Counted from the first letter of the stretch, positions 9,006 to 20,407 are shown. The stretch is 64,000 nt of DNA from Isoetes taiwanensis (GCA_021234155.1 JAJEKV010000028.1:10122134-10186133), one strand, 5' to 3'. Translations and numbers: made by a program. The notes: a model not told the origin generated them from the letters alone.

Positions 9006-9290
9006 TCAATTTGAATCATCTCTCGGGTTTTGAACACATCTTAAGATTCTTTGCTTTGCCGGTGAGCTGCAAAGTTGTGATGGATAAATGTCTTCATGTG
9101 ACCAAACATGGCATCCAAAGATTACAGTGCATTTGTTGTCTTGTCCACCAATCGAGCCTTCTTGAGACTCCTTTTTAGACTTCTCATCCACATAAGAGTA
9201 TATTTGCCAATTGACTTCACTTTCAATGTCATTTTCAGGTTTCTTTTGGACACAAGATAATGTTACGCTTACCACGATTCTTGCAATCAC
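9006..9290 (-). pseudogene. Transposase-like central segment
   Basis: The 94-codon frame includes SEVNWQIYSYVDEKSKKESQEGS, which resembles the region just before the first catalytic block of the same transposase family, and a decayed Cys/His stretch. Frameshifts separate it from the catalytic core downstream and from the N-terminal part upstream. Cysteine and histidine residues (CTVIFGCHVWSH) could be relics of a zinc-binding unit. Confidence 0.4.
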
Positions 9291-9693
9291 TTGTAATACA
9301 ATTTAATTTGTGCCACTTTCGTCACTATCCCTGTTTTGGACAAACCATACTCCTCCATAGAGTCTTGACATTACAAGTATGTATGCTTGTGAGCGACAAA
9401 TTCCATCATTTTTGTTAGCAAAGACAAACTTCACAATTGCGGCTACAATTGATGTGGAGCTTAGCCCTCATAGAATTAAATGCCTTCACGAAGTTCTCTC
9501 GCTTGCTCATGCTTGACACAACAACATGTGTTTCTTTCCTTTAGCTTCCTTACACAATCAGGTTTGAGGTATTGAACAATCGATGCCAATGTCTGCCTCA
9601 GGTGTTGCTCCACAAAGTTACGGTATGCATTTCGGCTGTGCATTCAAATCATCATAGTTAATAAAAGATTTTGTATGTGCAATTGAGTACATG

Positions 9694-9835
9694 CGAAGTC
9701 AAAATGTACTAACATGTACTCATAATGTACTCATATGTACTCATATGTACTCATATACTAATATGTACTCATATGTACTCATATGCACTCAGAATGTACT
9801 TACAATATACATAAGGACAACAGAATACACATTAC
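9694..9835. repeat. TACTCATATG-type short tandem repeat
   Basis: The sequence is a run of about ten imperfect copies of a 10-bp unit, ATGTACTCAT, with variants AATGTACTCAT and ATATGCACTCAG. It sits inside the decayed transposase region and accounts for the Tyr/Met/Cys-rich open frame seen there, which is not a gene. Confidence 0.9.
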
Positions 9836-10202
9836 ACATGTACATTAAATACATGTGTAAGGATAAAGTAGCAGTGTGGGTACATTACTGTACCCTAGAG
9901 CATATTACTATTCTAGAGTAAATTCTTGAAGTCCATAGGCACTATCTGAAAGTCCGAGTACAAGATATGTACTCTATAGACATGTATAACATACAATATT
10001 ATGCAAATATCTAATCTGTACATTGGTTAAGAATTTTGGAGTCACTGCATAAATAAGAAAGGAAGATTTAGTATAATATACATGGTCAATAAATGTAAGC
10101 AAACCAACAAAGGTGATTGCATATGTAAAAGTAAGTAAAAGTGAATACATAAATGATAGATCAGTCATTAGAAAGCATTCATACATCAAAACAAAGAAGA
10201 TA

Positions 10203-11014
10203 CTATAAATTCCAATAAAAGTGAACATATACATGAGGGATCAGAAGCATTTCATACAATAAAGAATGAAATACCTGTGGTATATCAAGAAACTGGATTG
10301 CTTGATGCTTTTTCTTTCTTACATCCCTGTATTTAGGTGAAACCTTGGTGTTGTTTAACCAAAATTGGATGACTAATTGCTTTGTGTCTTCGTCCAAACA
10401 ATCAGATCTTCTCTTTCTGGCGTCTAATGCCCATATAGTTGGACCTGCAATTTTCATTCTCTTTCTTACACTGCAGGCGTATGACAAATTTCGAGGATGG
10501 CGGTTCAACATTTTTGAAGCAACTCCTTTACGCTTCAATTCCCCATTTTCCCAACAATCATGGATAAAACAGAGTGCTTGGCTGCCAACTTGTCACTGCT
10601 ATTAGAAGATTTAACCTCTTCTAATCCATCTTTGAGATTTTGTAACAATGAATGTTTCACCACTGCTTCTGAAGGTAGCCCAATCACAGGTTTAAACAAC
10701 CCCAAGAGCCTGTTATCTTGCAAGATCCTGGAAACCAATACCTCTCTTTCACCAGGAGATAGAGAACTGGCTTCATTTCTGAAGCATTCAACAACCTTTT
10801 CTGCTCTTTTCCTGATTTTTTTGGTGAAGTACCTGGAATATGATCTGCCATTCTCACTGTTGACAGTATCACTCTCTGTCACTTCATTCAGCATGTCATT
10901 TAGAGTATCTTGTTCAACCATTTTCTGCTTCCCTTTGTCGATTTCGGTATCACCGTCCTCATTTTGGACATCAGCCTGAGTAATTCTGTTCATACTTTGA
11001 TTTTCTTGTGCCAT
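10203..11014 (-). pseudogene. Transposase-like protein, N-terminal part
   Basis: An ATG at 11014-11012 starts a frame (MAQENQSMN...) with an acidic, Lys-rich leader and SRYFTKKIRKRAEKVVECFRNEAS, and stops at 10535. It overlaps by four bases a second frame (10538-10203) containing YACSVRKRMKIAGPTIWALDARKRRSDCLDEDTKQLVIQFW and NTKVSPKYRDVRKKKHQ. The overlap suggests a single frameshift in one ancestral frame. The basic, helical character suits a DNA-binding N-terminus; no named domain is recognised. Confidence 0.5.
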
Positions 11015-11892
11015 GCCCCTACTACTACTATGAAAACTGATATGCATGCAAAGATCCGGCAAGAATTTGAAATTCTTTTCTTTGTTTTAGATTCTTAGAC
11101 CGTAGATTGGAGGGAATTTGCTTGCTTCGGATGGATTGGAGGGAATTTGCTTGGATCGGAGGGAATCCAGTGATTGTGCCCAAAATTTCGCAACAACCGT
11201 CGGCCACTTCATGTCATGATGACAAACAATCAAATATATTCCTTTTTTAAATATATAACGACAAGCACGTGGCCTCCTACCATACATTCAAAATTACATA
11301 AAAAACGGGTTTTCTAGTGCAAAATAGTACATGAATTTAGAACTAATGTATGACACCCTAGCATGCTTTTACCCTGTGGGATAATGATGAACACGATTTT
11401 CTCCAAGTTTAGCAAGCTATTCCGACTCCTACACCGCCGGAATGAATATAGATAAGCTCAAGGAGGAGCCAGAAGTATTAGAGGCAAGCACAGAGAGGGG
11501 AAAAGCCGTTTTGCAGTATGCACTAGGCTTGGGAAATCTAAGACAGAAAGGCATTTGATGGTAAATTGCTATAAGAAATGAGTCAATGACTCGAAGCTCC
11601 AGTTAAATCATTAGCATATGATTTATATGTCCAATGGTTTATAACTTTGCATAGGAATAGTTGGAGTTTAAAGTTTATATTGACATTGAACTTATTGGCT
11701 TGAATTATTTTGAGAATGAATGACCATATTGTGGCTTCTCAAAATTACTATGCATATTGAATGCAAGATGTATAGCCAATGTATGTGATTTGATCTTGAG
11801 TTCAAGAAAAGCTTGAGTTAAAAAAAATAAAATCTTGCTAGTCATTTGGTGAAGTGCTTTGTTTATCTTATTTCCTAGACTAAACCTATCAG
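11015..11892. other. AT-rich flank without recognised gene
   Basis: This stretch holds a short direct repeat (GGATTGGAGGGAATTTGCTT, around 11110-11165) and AT-rich sequence. Its right part should hold the 5' LTR of the Copia element that starts at the primer-binding site at 11893, but I could not match it to sequence downstream of the Copia pol remnant. Confidence 0.35.
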
Positions 11893-11904
11893 TGGTATCA
11901 GAGC
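11893..11904 (+). other. Primer-binding site (tRNA-iMet)
   Basis: TGGTATCAGAGC is complementary to the 3' end of initiator tRNA-Met and lies 8 bp before the gag ATG at 11913. Confidence 0.85.
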
Positions 11905-11912
11905 TATTTTTC

Positions 11913-13631
11913 ATGGCTAGCAGATTTGGAGCTAGTTTGCTCAACACCATAGAGGTGTACAAAGGAGGAGCAGGATTCCAGATTTGGAAGGATGCTATTA
12001 TTCATGTGTTGGATGTTGAAGACCTTTGGGAAGTTGTAGATCCCAATAGTCAGGTATCAGCAGGTGTATTGGCCAGAACTGCCTCTACAGGTTCAGTAGC
12101 AGGAGCTGGAGGTCAATCAGCTGAAAGTACAAGAGCTGAAGGGTCAGGAGGAGCTACAAGCAGAGGAGGCACAAGCACAACTGGAGGAAAGTCGTTGCAG
12201 ACTAAGATCAAGGAAGCTCAGGGCATTATAACCTGTAAGTTGAGTCCAGCTATTTGTTTAAGGGTTAGATCCTTAAGTCCAAAGGAAATATGGAAGTATT
12301 TAATTAAGCACTATGAGGAAAAAACTTCCTCTCAAATAGATGTCTTGGAAACTGAGTTGAGAAACCTAAAATTAAGGGAAGATGAGGATGTGTCCGAATT
12401 CTTCAATAAATTTGACAATTTAATAGCTGACCTTGAAGGGGCTGGGGTAAGAATATCTGACAGGAGTCAGGTGCTGCAAATATCCAGGGCTATAAGTGAG
12501 AATGAAACACTATCCTTGTTCATTAGAAACTCAAACAAAAGTAGAGAAGAAGCTGAAGTCATGCTAAGGACAGAATGGGAACAGAAAAAAATTTTAAGAC
12601 AAAATGATGAAACTTCTGAGATATTGATGGTGAAAAAGAAAGATAAAGTCATTTGTTACCACTGCCATGAAGCTGGACACTATAAAAGTGAATGCCCTAA
12701 AATTAGAAAAGACTTCAATTGTTTCACATGTGGTGGTAGAGGACATATGGCTGCCAAATGCTCTACACCAAAGAATTTTGGCAGAGCATCAAGAGGAAGA
12801 GGTGATTCAAGTACTGGGAGGTCTGGAAGGGGTAGAGGCCGAAATTATGAGAGAGCTTATGTGACACAAGAAGCACAAGAGGAAACCAAAACCAAATCTG
12901 CAGAAGATGAAGAAGAGGTAATACATGAGTTTGCAGTTAGCAATGAGGATGTTTGTACGGACAAAAGTAATCATTTGATAGTTGATTCTGGAGCTGAAAG
13001 ATCAGTAGTTCAAACTACTGATCTTTTGAAGGACATCTCAGCTGCAAAATCGAGGAAGATCCAAGTAGACAATGGAACATTACAAGATGTACAAGGGAGA
13101 GGATTGCTTCAGCTCAGGGATTTAGATGGAAATGTTGTTAACATAGAAGATGTGCTATGTGTGCCAGCTATTATAAAAAATTTAATCTCAGTGAGTCAGT
13201 TGTGTGATTTAGGATATCGAGTTACTTTTGATGCAGATCAATGTACTGTTTTACTTGATAATAAAATAAAGTTTTATGGAAAGAGGGTTGGCAATTTATT
13301 TGAACTTGACAACCTCATGCACTCTAGTGTGAATGCAATATCAGAAATTGGCATTGAAATGTGGCACAACAGATTGGCACATACAAATCACAAGAATTTA
13401 GATATTTTACACAAACAAGGACATATAGATTTCTGTGATAACAAAAGCAGATTTATTTGTGAAGGGTGTGCTCTTGGTAAACTTCACAGATTGTCATTCC
13501 CTAAAAGAAAGACCAAAGCATCTCAAACTCTGGAATTGGTACATTCAGACTTATGTGGTCCATTAAATGTGCAAAGTAGAAACAACAACAAATACTTTGT
13601 AACTTTCACAGATGATAGAAACACAGCATAA
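11913..13631 (+). CDS. Copia Gag-protease-pre-integrase polyprotein (truncated)
   Basis: The likely start is the ATG at 11913, just after the primer-binding site; the frame is open upstream but without a better start. Order: a UBN2-type Gag (YKGGAGFQIWKDAIIHVLD; LRNLKLREDEDVSEFFNKFDNL), two CCHC zinc knuckles (CYHCHEAGHYKSEC and CFTCGGRGHMAAKC, about 12655-12765), an Arg/Gly/Ser-rich spacer, a retroviral-type aspartic protease (LIVDSGAERSVVQ, about 12977-13015), then the GAG-pre-integrase zinc motif (MWHNRLAHTNHKNLD ... CEGCALGKLHR) and the beginning of the integrase core (HSDLCGPL). It stops at 13631 where foreign sequence begins. About 572 residues from 11913. Two knuckles instead of one is less usual for plant Copia Gag. 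Confidence 0.9.
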   Translation: MASRFGASLLNTIEVYKGGAGFQIWKDAIIHVLDVEDLWEVVDPNSQVSAGVLARTASTGSVAGAGGQSAESTRAEGSGGATSRGGTSTTGGKSLQTKIKEAQGIITCKLSPAICLRVRSLSPKEIWKYLIKHYEEKTSSQIDVLETELRNLKLREDEDVSEFFNKFDNLIADLEGAGVRISDRSQVLQISRAISENETLSLFIRNSNKSREEAEVMLRTEWEQKKILRQNDETSEILMVKKKDKVICYHCHEAGHYKSECPKIRKDFNCFTCGGRGHMAAKCSTPKNFGRASRGRGDSSTGRSGRGRGRNYERAYVTQEAQEETKTKSAEDEEEVIHEFAVSNEDVCTDKSNHLIVDSGAERSVVQTTDLLKDISAAKSRKIQVDNGTLQDVQGRGLLQLRDLDGNVVNIEDVLCVPAIIKNLISVSQLCDLGYRVTFDADQCTVLLDNKIKFYGKRVGNLFELDNLMHSSVNAISEIGIEMWHNRLAHTNHKNLDILHKQGHIDFCDNKSRFICEGCALGKLHRLSFPKRKTKASQTLELVHSDLCGPLNVQSRNNNKYFVTFTDDRNTA

Positions 13632-14180
13632 AATAATGAAGTTAAAGGGTCCTCTCTGTTTTTTATTGATATAATGCTGAAGGACGAAAATGCAAAAAAG
13701 ACAGAATAGCAAAAGACAAATAGCAATAAAAATGTGGAAGGAAGATACCTGTTATAACTATGCTTTGCTTGCTCTATGTTATCTTCAAGTCCTTCTCATG
13801 CATGCAAAATTACAATCTCCCAGCCCCAATAACATCGATTCACTTCAAGTAAACTCAGAAATAGTGGATAAGAAGATTCAACCAGAACACTCTCGGCTTC
13901 AAGCTGGCTCCAGCACCCAAAATAACTCTGTTGCGCTCCAGCAAACCCAATGTCGGATGTGAACAGAAAAAACATGGAAAGCCCTTTACCTTTAGATTTT
14001 CCCTCTCTTTTCTTGGTATGAGCCCCGGTTGGCAAGAAGCCTGTCGGCCAAAATCCGAAATGCCCTAATTTTTGGACGGGAGGAAAACTGGCGGTTTTCC
14101 AGGTTGGATGGAAAATTCACAAAATCAAACACATGATTTGGCTTGTGCCGCAGACTTTGCCCAACACTGATGGAAGCTGA
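13632..14180. other. Unidentified insert replacing Copia IN/RT
   Basis: About 550 bp sit between the broken integrase and the resumed RT. No retroelement protein can be read here. Both strands have short open frames of low quality. No clear terminal repeats were seen, so whether this is an insertion plus deletion or a recombination product is open. Confidence 0.45.
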
Positions 14181-14188
14181 ATAAAGCA

Positions 14189-15225
14189 GTGTATGGCTTG
14201 AAACAAGCCCCTAGGCAGTGGTATATTTGCATGGATGAATATCTTAGAGAGAAGGATTTTTCAAAGTTGCAGACTGATGGAAATATTTATGTTTTAAGAC
14301 AAGGAGATGAATTTTGTGTTATTGCATTGTATGTAGATGACTGCATTATGATTGCTAATTCTATGACTTGCTAGAATAAATGCAAAACAGTGCTTAAAGA
14401 CAGATTTAAAATGACAGACTTAGGAGAACTGCAAAACTTCTTAGGAATTGAAGTACACAGAGATCGAGCTAATATGAAGCTGTCTCTTACTCAGACTTCA
14501 AATATACAAGGCATGTTGAAAAGGTTTGGCATGGAATCTTGCAAGTCAATGGATACACCATTAGTTCCAGGACATAAGATCTTAGAGGATATGTGTCCTA
14601 AAACAATAAAAGAATCTGAGGATATGGAAGGCACCCCTTACAGAGAATTGATTGGATGTTTGCTCTATGTATCTAACTGCACACGGCCTGACATTGCATT
14701 TTCTGTAAGCCTGCTAAGTAGATACTCAAACAATCCAGGGAAGATGCATTGGATGGCAGCAAAGAGAGTGCTAAGGTTCCTTAAAGGAACTCAAGAACAG
14801 GGTATTTGCTACTCTAATGATAACATGACACTCATAGGATATTGTGATGCAGACTGGGCATCCGATTTAGACTGTAGAAAATCAACATCTGGATTTTCAC
14901 TCTTACTTGGAGGAGGGTCAGTTGCATGGAAATCCAAGAAGAGTATGCTGCCATCACACTTGCAGCAAAAGAGATTATATGGGCCAGAAAGATATTAAAT
15001 GAGCTTGGAATTATGCAAAGAGATCCAACTATATTACCAGTTCTTCACCAAAGAACTAAGCACATTGAACTTAGCATGCATTTTATAAGAGAAATGGCGG
15101 CTCAAAAGAATATTGCAGTTGAATATGTTAGCACACAAGAACAGGCAGCTGACATTTTTACAAAGGCATTGACACAAGTCAAGTTTGATAAATTCAAACA
15201 AATACTTGGTGTTACAGTCCAGTAG
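14189..15225 (+). pseudogene. Copia reverse transcriptase and RNase H, frame-broken
   Basis: Three frames: 14189-14374 with VYGLKQAPRQW and the catalytic YVDD box (ALYVDDCIMIA); 14390-14998 with DLGELQNFLGIEV, GTPYRELIGCLLYVSNCTRPDIAF and the RNase H segment CDADWASDLDCRKSTSGF; and 14926-15225 with EEYAAITLAAKEIIWARK, HIELSMHFIRE and ADIFTKAL. A stop at 14374 and a frameshift near 14950 inactivate it. All motifs are standard for plant Copia. Confidence 0.88.
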
Positions 15226-16055
15226 AAGATGTTGAGGTACTAGCTTTATAATGATGATAACACTTGTTACAATTCTACTGTAATACTAGAAAAGGATTCT
15301 GGACCTGTCAGATCAGCACAGATATTTGCTAAGGAAAAGGTGTTTATTATGAAGCTGAAGCACATACTTGTCTGATATTCCACATGCACATGAATAGAGA
15401 ACATGAACAGTGAATATGGTTGAAGAGGGAATATATATTAAAGGTTCAGAGCCACTGAACCAAAAGAAACTCATTTATACAAGGAGACCATGTTCCAAAT
15501 ATAAGCATAGATGGTGATTTAAATTGGTTGAATCGTATCAATTTACAGCAGAACAATGATATGAAGAGGGAATGTTGAATAAGTCAGATCATTGTGATAT
15601 TATTCGAAATATTACCTCAATGGTTCAATGGTTATTTTGAATGGTTAAGCCAAGTAATAGTATTAAGGCCCTAAATATTTCTACATTAGGGTCAATGTGC
15701 TGGCCAAATAAGTTGGAGCCAAGTCCCGAATCAAATACTCGGCAGTTATGGCTTAACCGCCGGATCCAGCCAGGTCGGCACCATAACCGACGGACCTGTG
15801 AGGATTGTAAACCTGTGAGGATTGATCATCCGATCGATCCTGCAGAAGGTAAGCATAAGAAGAAGTTACATAATGGATCTGGGTTTGATCGATATTGAGA
15901 TGTTAATTTTCTAATGGTTCATATGTATTGGTTGACTATTGAAACAATAATTTCTAGTGATTAAAAGTGAGAGCAAGGTTAAGCAATAGTTTGAATTGAT
16001 AAATTCTCTATAAGATCTAACACCCATATTTGGTTATCTCCGCTTTTGAGATGCC
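15226..16055. other. No gene recognised
   Basis: AT-rich sequence between the Copia remnant and an L1 ORF1 remnant. A low-quality 85-codon frame (15641-15898) is rejected. A short direct repeat, AACCTGTGAGGATTG, occurs twice near 15790-15825. The first part may contain a degraded Copia 3' LTR. Confidence 0.3.
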
Positions 16056-17424
16056 TTCAACTTCTTTCTTTTCAGTCCATCAAGTTGTTGGCGAAAAGCT
16101 TTGTTCTTACTGTGTTTGATAATAATGATGCAGTAGACTTTTTAGTATCAAGAGGGATCGATCCATGTGGTGGAGAATATAGAATATACTAGTATTACTC
16201 TTCTAGTTTTACGCCAGATATGATTTGCTCAGTAAAGATGCCTTCTAGTTCTCGATACCTAACCTTCCTCCTAATTTAATGACTCGTCAATTTCTAGCTG
16301 CAATTGCAACTGGACTTGGGGTTCATATCTCACACTCCATCATGAATGGTCTGAGAAGTTGTGTTTCTATGCCAATGGAATCATCTTTACCAGATTGTAC
16401 AATGATGAAAGTAGGTCTTCGTATAAGAAGTTGGATCTTAAGCTTCTGAATGGTCTAGAATTAGCGCATTTGTTCCTGATAAGAGTGCCCCTGTTAGCTT
16501 TCTTCAAGGTATTCGTGCGTCTCAGGCATCTGTTCAACCGTCTCAGGTTCAAGCTCCCATTGTTATTTCTTCATCTGCTCATGATCACCTCATGGCATGC
16601 TCAATTGGCTCTCAACCTAGCTATGCTAGGTTCTTTAACAATTGTGGTAGCTCATCACATGTATTCTATGCCTCCTTATCCATATCTAGCTACTGACTAT
16701 GGTACTCAACTTGGTGGGTATTGGCAATGGGGCTTACAGTTGTTCATTCGGGCTTCTCCCTTCCATTTCTACTGCAGAGCTCCGGGAAGAGAGTCGACTG
16801 AACATCTCAGTATCGGGACACTACATCCGATCCTCGATTATTGTCGAGCAATAGCTTCATGGCTAACAGGTCACACTTTGGCCAAGTATCGTGCAAAATA
16901 ACGTCCAAACGACCTTTGCCAATTGTTTTGCATTCCTTGGTCATGGAAGATGCTCTACTTCCAATTCCGATGGTGTCATCCTTAATACCATCAGTTGCAC
17001 CTGTAGTTCCTTCTACTCTCCATGTTTTGATGCTTCTTCTTCTCATGCATGTTATGTCTGATGGTCCTAATCTTCAGTGCAATAAAGAGTCATGGCAGTA
17101 AGTCAATTGGAAGAAGACGACGAGAAAGAAGTCTGTTATGTCATCTCATGAGGCTATCCCGCCTCGTACTATTCAATGGCATGATAATTTGATGTCTGTT
17201 GATGATCATCTTGATGTGGCAGAAGGCGTTGATTGTGATGAGACCATTAGATGCCTCAATGTGGCACAAGGAATTTGATTATACACTATGTATGGGTCGC
17301 TTTGCTTAGTGGACTATTTCGTCCTCTAGGTTTTGAGTCCCATGTCATAGGTCCGTTGCATGTATCTTGATTTTTCTTGATAATAGATTGTCATCCTTCA
17401 AAAAAAAAAAAAAAAAAAAAAAAA
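16056..17424 (+). mobile_element. Deleted L1-type LINE: ORF1 relic plus 3' end and poly(A)
   Basis: Between about 16070 and 16350 scattered frames align by eye with the L1 ORF1 at 61.1-61.5 kb: YQ/HQ-V-GEK, DFLVSRGIDP, then the conserved [16 protein letters not shown] segment near 16290-16345, equivalent to MANGLGVYLAHSIVQ at 18.5 kb. The ORF2 region is missing; sequence after 16.9 kb is short 3' region ending in TGTCATCCTTC and poly(A) 17400-17424. All frames are broken. It lies directly upstream of the next LINE. Confidence 0.65.
17400..17424 (+). repeat. Poly(A) tail of ORF1-only LINE
   Basis: Twenty-five A residues after TCATCCTTC; marks the 3' end of the deleted LINE and the border to the next LINE. 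Confidence 0.9.
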
Positions 17425-17528
17425 GGGAAGAGAAGGCGGTCGAATTGGGCGGTTGGGGTTCTGACGGCGAAACTTTGATCGGCGATATCTCTCTTATCTA
17501 GTGTCAGATTTCGGCGTGCTTAGGCTCG

Positions 17529-18574
17529 TTGGAAAGCTTGTTCCGAGCTCTTTCCGATGAAGAAAGCATCAGCAGTTTTGCATGTGGTTTGGTGCCGCAA
17601 ACAGCTGATTTCCGGACTGGTTCGGATGTCATGGCTCCTGCCAGACAGGCTGATGGGGGATCGATTGAGCCTCATGGCTTGGGGCTGAAGCCAAGGGAGA
17701 TGGCGAGGAGGAAGAATCCTCCAAGAAAGGGAAGGGCGCGGGTCTCGGCATGCATGAAGATGCGGGGGCTGTAGGAAGTGGCATGCAATTGGTGGCAGAG
17801 ATGAGGGAGCTCTTGGAATCCCCTTCGGTTGAGAGGTATGTGGATTGCTCTTCCTCTCAATATAATTCTGAGACCCCAGTAGATTGTGTTTTGGAGACTC
17901 CGGTCTTGATCCCATCAAGCATGCCCCCTTTGGAAACTGGATCTGTGATGCCCTCTTCCCTTGTGCTTGGGAAGGGATCACTTGCTGGTGATGCACCCTC
18001 TTCTAGGGTGCATGTAGCTGATATGACTCCTGGGGTGCCCCTGGATACCTCTCAGGATGCCAGGGCAGCAGCCCCAACTCCTGTGCGCCCGGCCTGGCGG
18101 AGCAATGACACTGTTGCTCGCATCATTCGGCCGGGGTTTTCAGATTGGATCAAGCGCAAGGCTCCGGAGTGTAGGACTGCCCGTGTTCAAGAGGCTCTAA
18201 AATTTGTAGAGGATCATCACTCTGTTGACCTGCAGGCAGCTCTTCCAGAGACTCCATGGATAGATATTGATCATACCAGGCATGTTCAGACTATTGAGAA
18301 TCTAGTTTCATTTGCAGTATTGGGCTACTTCACGGGTTACATATTGGACACGAGGAGGTTTAGCTCTTGGCTTGCTGGACATCTGAGGCGGATTGGTTTG
18401 CCCAGGTATCAGTCTCTGAAATTCCTCTCAAATAATTTTTTCATAATCATATTTGAGGCTGAGTCTTCCGTGCGGCAATTGGTTCCTCCTGATCTGATGG
18501 TGCCTGATTTCTTGGTTTCTATGGCTAATGGCCTGGGTGTATATTTGGCTCATTCTATTGTGCAGGTCCCCTAG
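17529..18574 (+). pseudogene. LINE ORF1 (DUF4283-like Gag protein), frame-broken
   Basis: Two overlapping frames, 17529-17774 and 17750-18574. The second contains a Ser/Pro-rich N-terminus, then FVEDHHSVDLQAALPETPWIDIDHTR, GYILDTRRFSSWLAGHLRRIGL, YQSLKFLSNNFFIIIFEAESSVRQL and MANGLGVYLAHSIVQVP before a stop. This arrangement is the RNA-binding fold found at the N-terminus of plant L1 ORF1 proteins (DUF4283-like); the same order is seen in the LINE at 61 kb. Downstream frames to about 19.2 kb are shifted continuation. Confidence 0.7.
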
Positions 18575-19265
18575 ATCTGTGTTGCTCGCTTTGCTTTGCA
18601 GCGGCTGTGCCCACTTCTCTTCCGATGACGTAGTGGTCCCCGCATTTTACGTTCCGATTGAAGCTTTTGAATGGCTCTGAGATCCGGTGGATGTTTCCAT
18701 CTATTGTCTTTGCCCATCCGACCCTGCTTGATGATCCTGGCTGGGTGGGTGATGTGGTAGGGATTGCGTGTGCTTGTGCAGGGCCCGATTCCTTTGTTCC
18801 CGAGGTAACAGCGAAGGACTTAGTGGGTGCGGAGTGGAGTTGGACCCAGAGGTGGTGGTGTGGTTGGGAGAGGTGGTGTGGGGCAGGCCTGGGCGGGGCT
18901 TGCTTTGGCCACGCCCATTGGATGGCAGGGCTAGGGGACGTGGTGGCTCAGGGGAGGGCTCAGATGATGATTTGGTTGTGGCTAGGTCTGAGGACAGGGC
19001 TGTGGGAGGGGCTGGTGATCCTGTTGGGGATGTCCAGATAGCGGTACGTGCTGAGCATGAGGTGGCTGGAGCAGTCCGGTTGGAGGTAGAGACTAGTGTG
19101 GCCCATGACTCTATGGAGGTGCCTGGGGGACTTCCAACAAGTATCACATACAGCGGCTGTGGGTCACTTTGCTGTGATTAATCCTCTGGCTCTAGGTGAT
19201 GACTATGTGGAGTTGACTGATGGCCTGGTGGGTGGGCATGTGGGGCTTGATACTTCTCCTCCGGG

Positions 19266-20114
19266 ATGAATAGGTCGATCCTCAGTTGGAATGTGCGGGG
19301 GGTGCGGTCCTCTAGTAGTAAGAGGGCCCGTGTTTCTTTGGCACTTCGGCAGTTGCGTCCTGATATTGTTTGCATTCAGGAGCATAAGTGTCACAGGGGT
19401 GATATGTCTAGGCTCATGATTATGGTTGGTAGGCAGTTTGCCTCTATTGCTTCTTCTTCCGGGCGGACTAGTGGGGGTACTCTCTTATTGCTTGGAGGAT
19501 GGATGTGCGTGTCACGCATTACTCTGCAGCCAGCATGGTTTGGTCGGTGGGCAATCATTAAGTGGATGGAGGGAGGGCAAGAGTGGGGGATTGTTAATGT
19601 TTATGCCCCTAATCAGCCTTCTCAGCGGGGTGCTTTATGGGCCACAGTTCGGAATAAGTTGCGAGCCCTTGGTGGGTTTGCAATTAAACTGGTTGTTGTT
19701 AGGGGACTTCAATATGGTAGAGCGAGTAGAGGATCGCCTGGTTCGGAACCCGTGTTGTGCATGGGTTTGAGAGGGACCGATGGTCTCGCTTTCTTGCAGG
19801 ATTTGGCCTTGGTTGAGGTCCCTGGGGACTTGTCTTTCACCTATTGTAATAGGCAGATTGGTGCGGGCCGGGCGTATGCTAGGCATGACCGGTGTTATGC
19901 TTCCCCATGCGCACTGGATGGTGTGCCCTCTTTGCGCCGGAGTAACATTCTGTCTACCTCCATTTCTGATCATTACCCTCAGGTTTTGTCCAGTCAGGGT
20001 GCGGTTGCCTCTCGGCCCTCTAGGACAAGTTCCGCTTTGAACACCCGCCTCGGGCCGATGCGGATTTCTCGGCCCAGTGCCAGGAGTTGTGGCTTGATAC
20101 CTTTTCATCTCTGA
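19266..20114 (+). pseudogene. LINE ORF2 endonuclease domain, frame-broken
   Basis: The frame starts MNRSILSWNVRGVRSS, the SWNVRG motif of the apurinic-like endonuclease, followed by LRPDIVCIQEHKC (catalytic Glu) and WGIVNVYAPNQPSQR. Near 19690 the reading shifts: the expected LLLGDFNMVERVEDR is in an adjacent frame (19426-19770), so one frameshift lies there. SDHYPQ near the end is the SDH catalytic motif. With this order and the RT downstream, an L1-clade ORF2 is clear. Confidence 0.85.
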
Positions 20115-20407
20115 AGGGTATGTCTGGTATGGTGACTGCCTTGGCCAGGGTGAAGCGTTTTGCCAAGGTCTTTGGTAGGCAGCGTGTGCAGCAGGAGCGG
20201 CAGGAGTTGCATGGTCTCTATCAGGAGTTGGAGAGGATTCGGGCGCAGCCTTCTGATGGCATTAGGGAGAATGCCGTGTTGCAACGTATTGTTGCTCTGG
20301 AGCAGGTTAAAGTGTGAGAGGCACGTGTGAAGGCAGCCCTTACCTGGTTGAAGGAGGGGGACACAAGTTCGGCTCTGTTCTTCTTGAGCAGCTAGGCAAA
20401 TGGCGAT

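Larger units (their letters stand above)
7806..11014 (-). mobile_element. Decayed DNA transposon gene with DDE-like transposase
   Basis: Five minus-strand frames in order (11014-10535, 10538-10203, 9290-9006, 8940-8503, 8480-7806) read like one long protein broken by frameshifts. A small region between 9300 and 10200 is heavily decayed and includes a tandem repeat. Candidate acidic residues are the Asp of DFAENY (readable near 8975-8960 in a third frame), the Asp of SDGCAAQYKSRR and the acidic residues of GSGHGKGEHDGE. I recall a widespread, poorly named family of eukaryotic proteins with a DFAENY ... SDGxxxQYK ... HGKGxxDG arrangement and treat this as an RNase H-fold transposase; the superfamily name is uncertain. 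Terminal inverted repeats were not found. Confidence 0.6.
11893..15225 (+). mobile_element. Ty1/Copia retrotransposon, internally deleted/replaced
   Basis: The element begins with TGGTATCAGAGC (11893-11904), the standard primer-binding site for initiator methionine tRNA. Gag, protease and the start of integrase follow in one frame to 13631. About 550 bp of unrelated sequence then replaces the rest of integrase and the N-terminal half of RT; RT and RNase H resume at 14189 and run to 15225. A candidate 3' LTR start TGTTGAGGTACTAG lies at about 15229, but no matching 5' LTR was recognised. The order gag-PR-IN-RT-RH is diagnostic of Copia. Confidence 0.88.

Noticed and set aside
9691-9921. Met/Tyr/Cys-rich 76-codon frame
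   Set aside because: It is generated by the TACTCATATG tandem repeat.
18701-20108. Long minus-strand frames over the LINE
   Set aside because: They are shadows of the GC-rich LINE ORF2; the plus strand has all the endonuclease and RT motifs.
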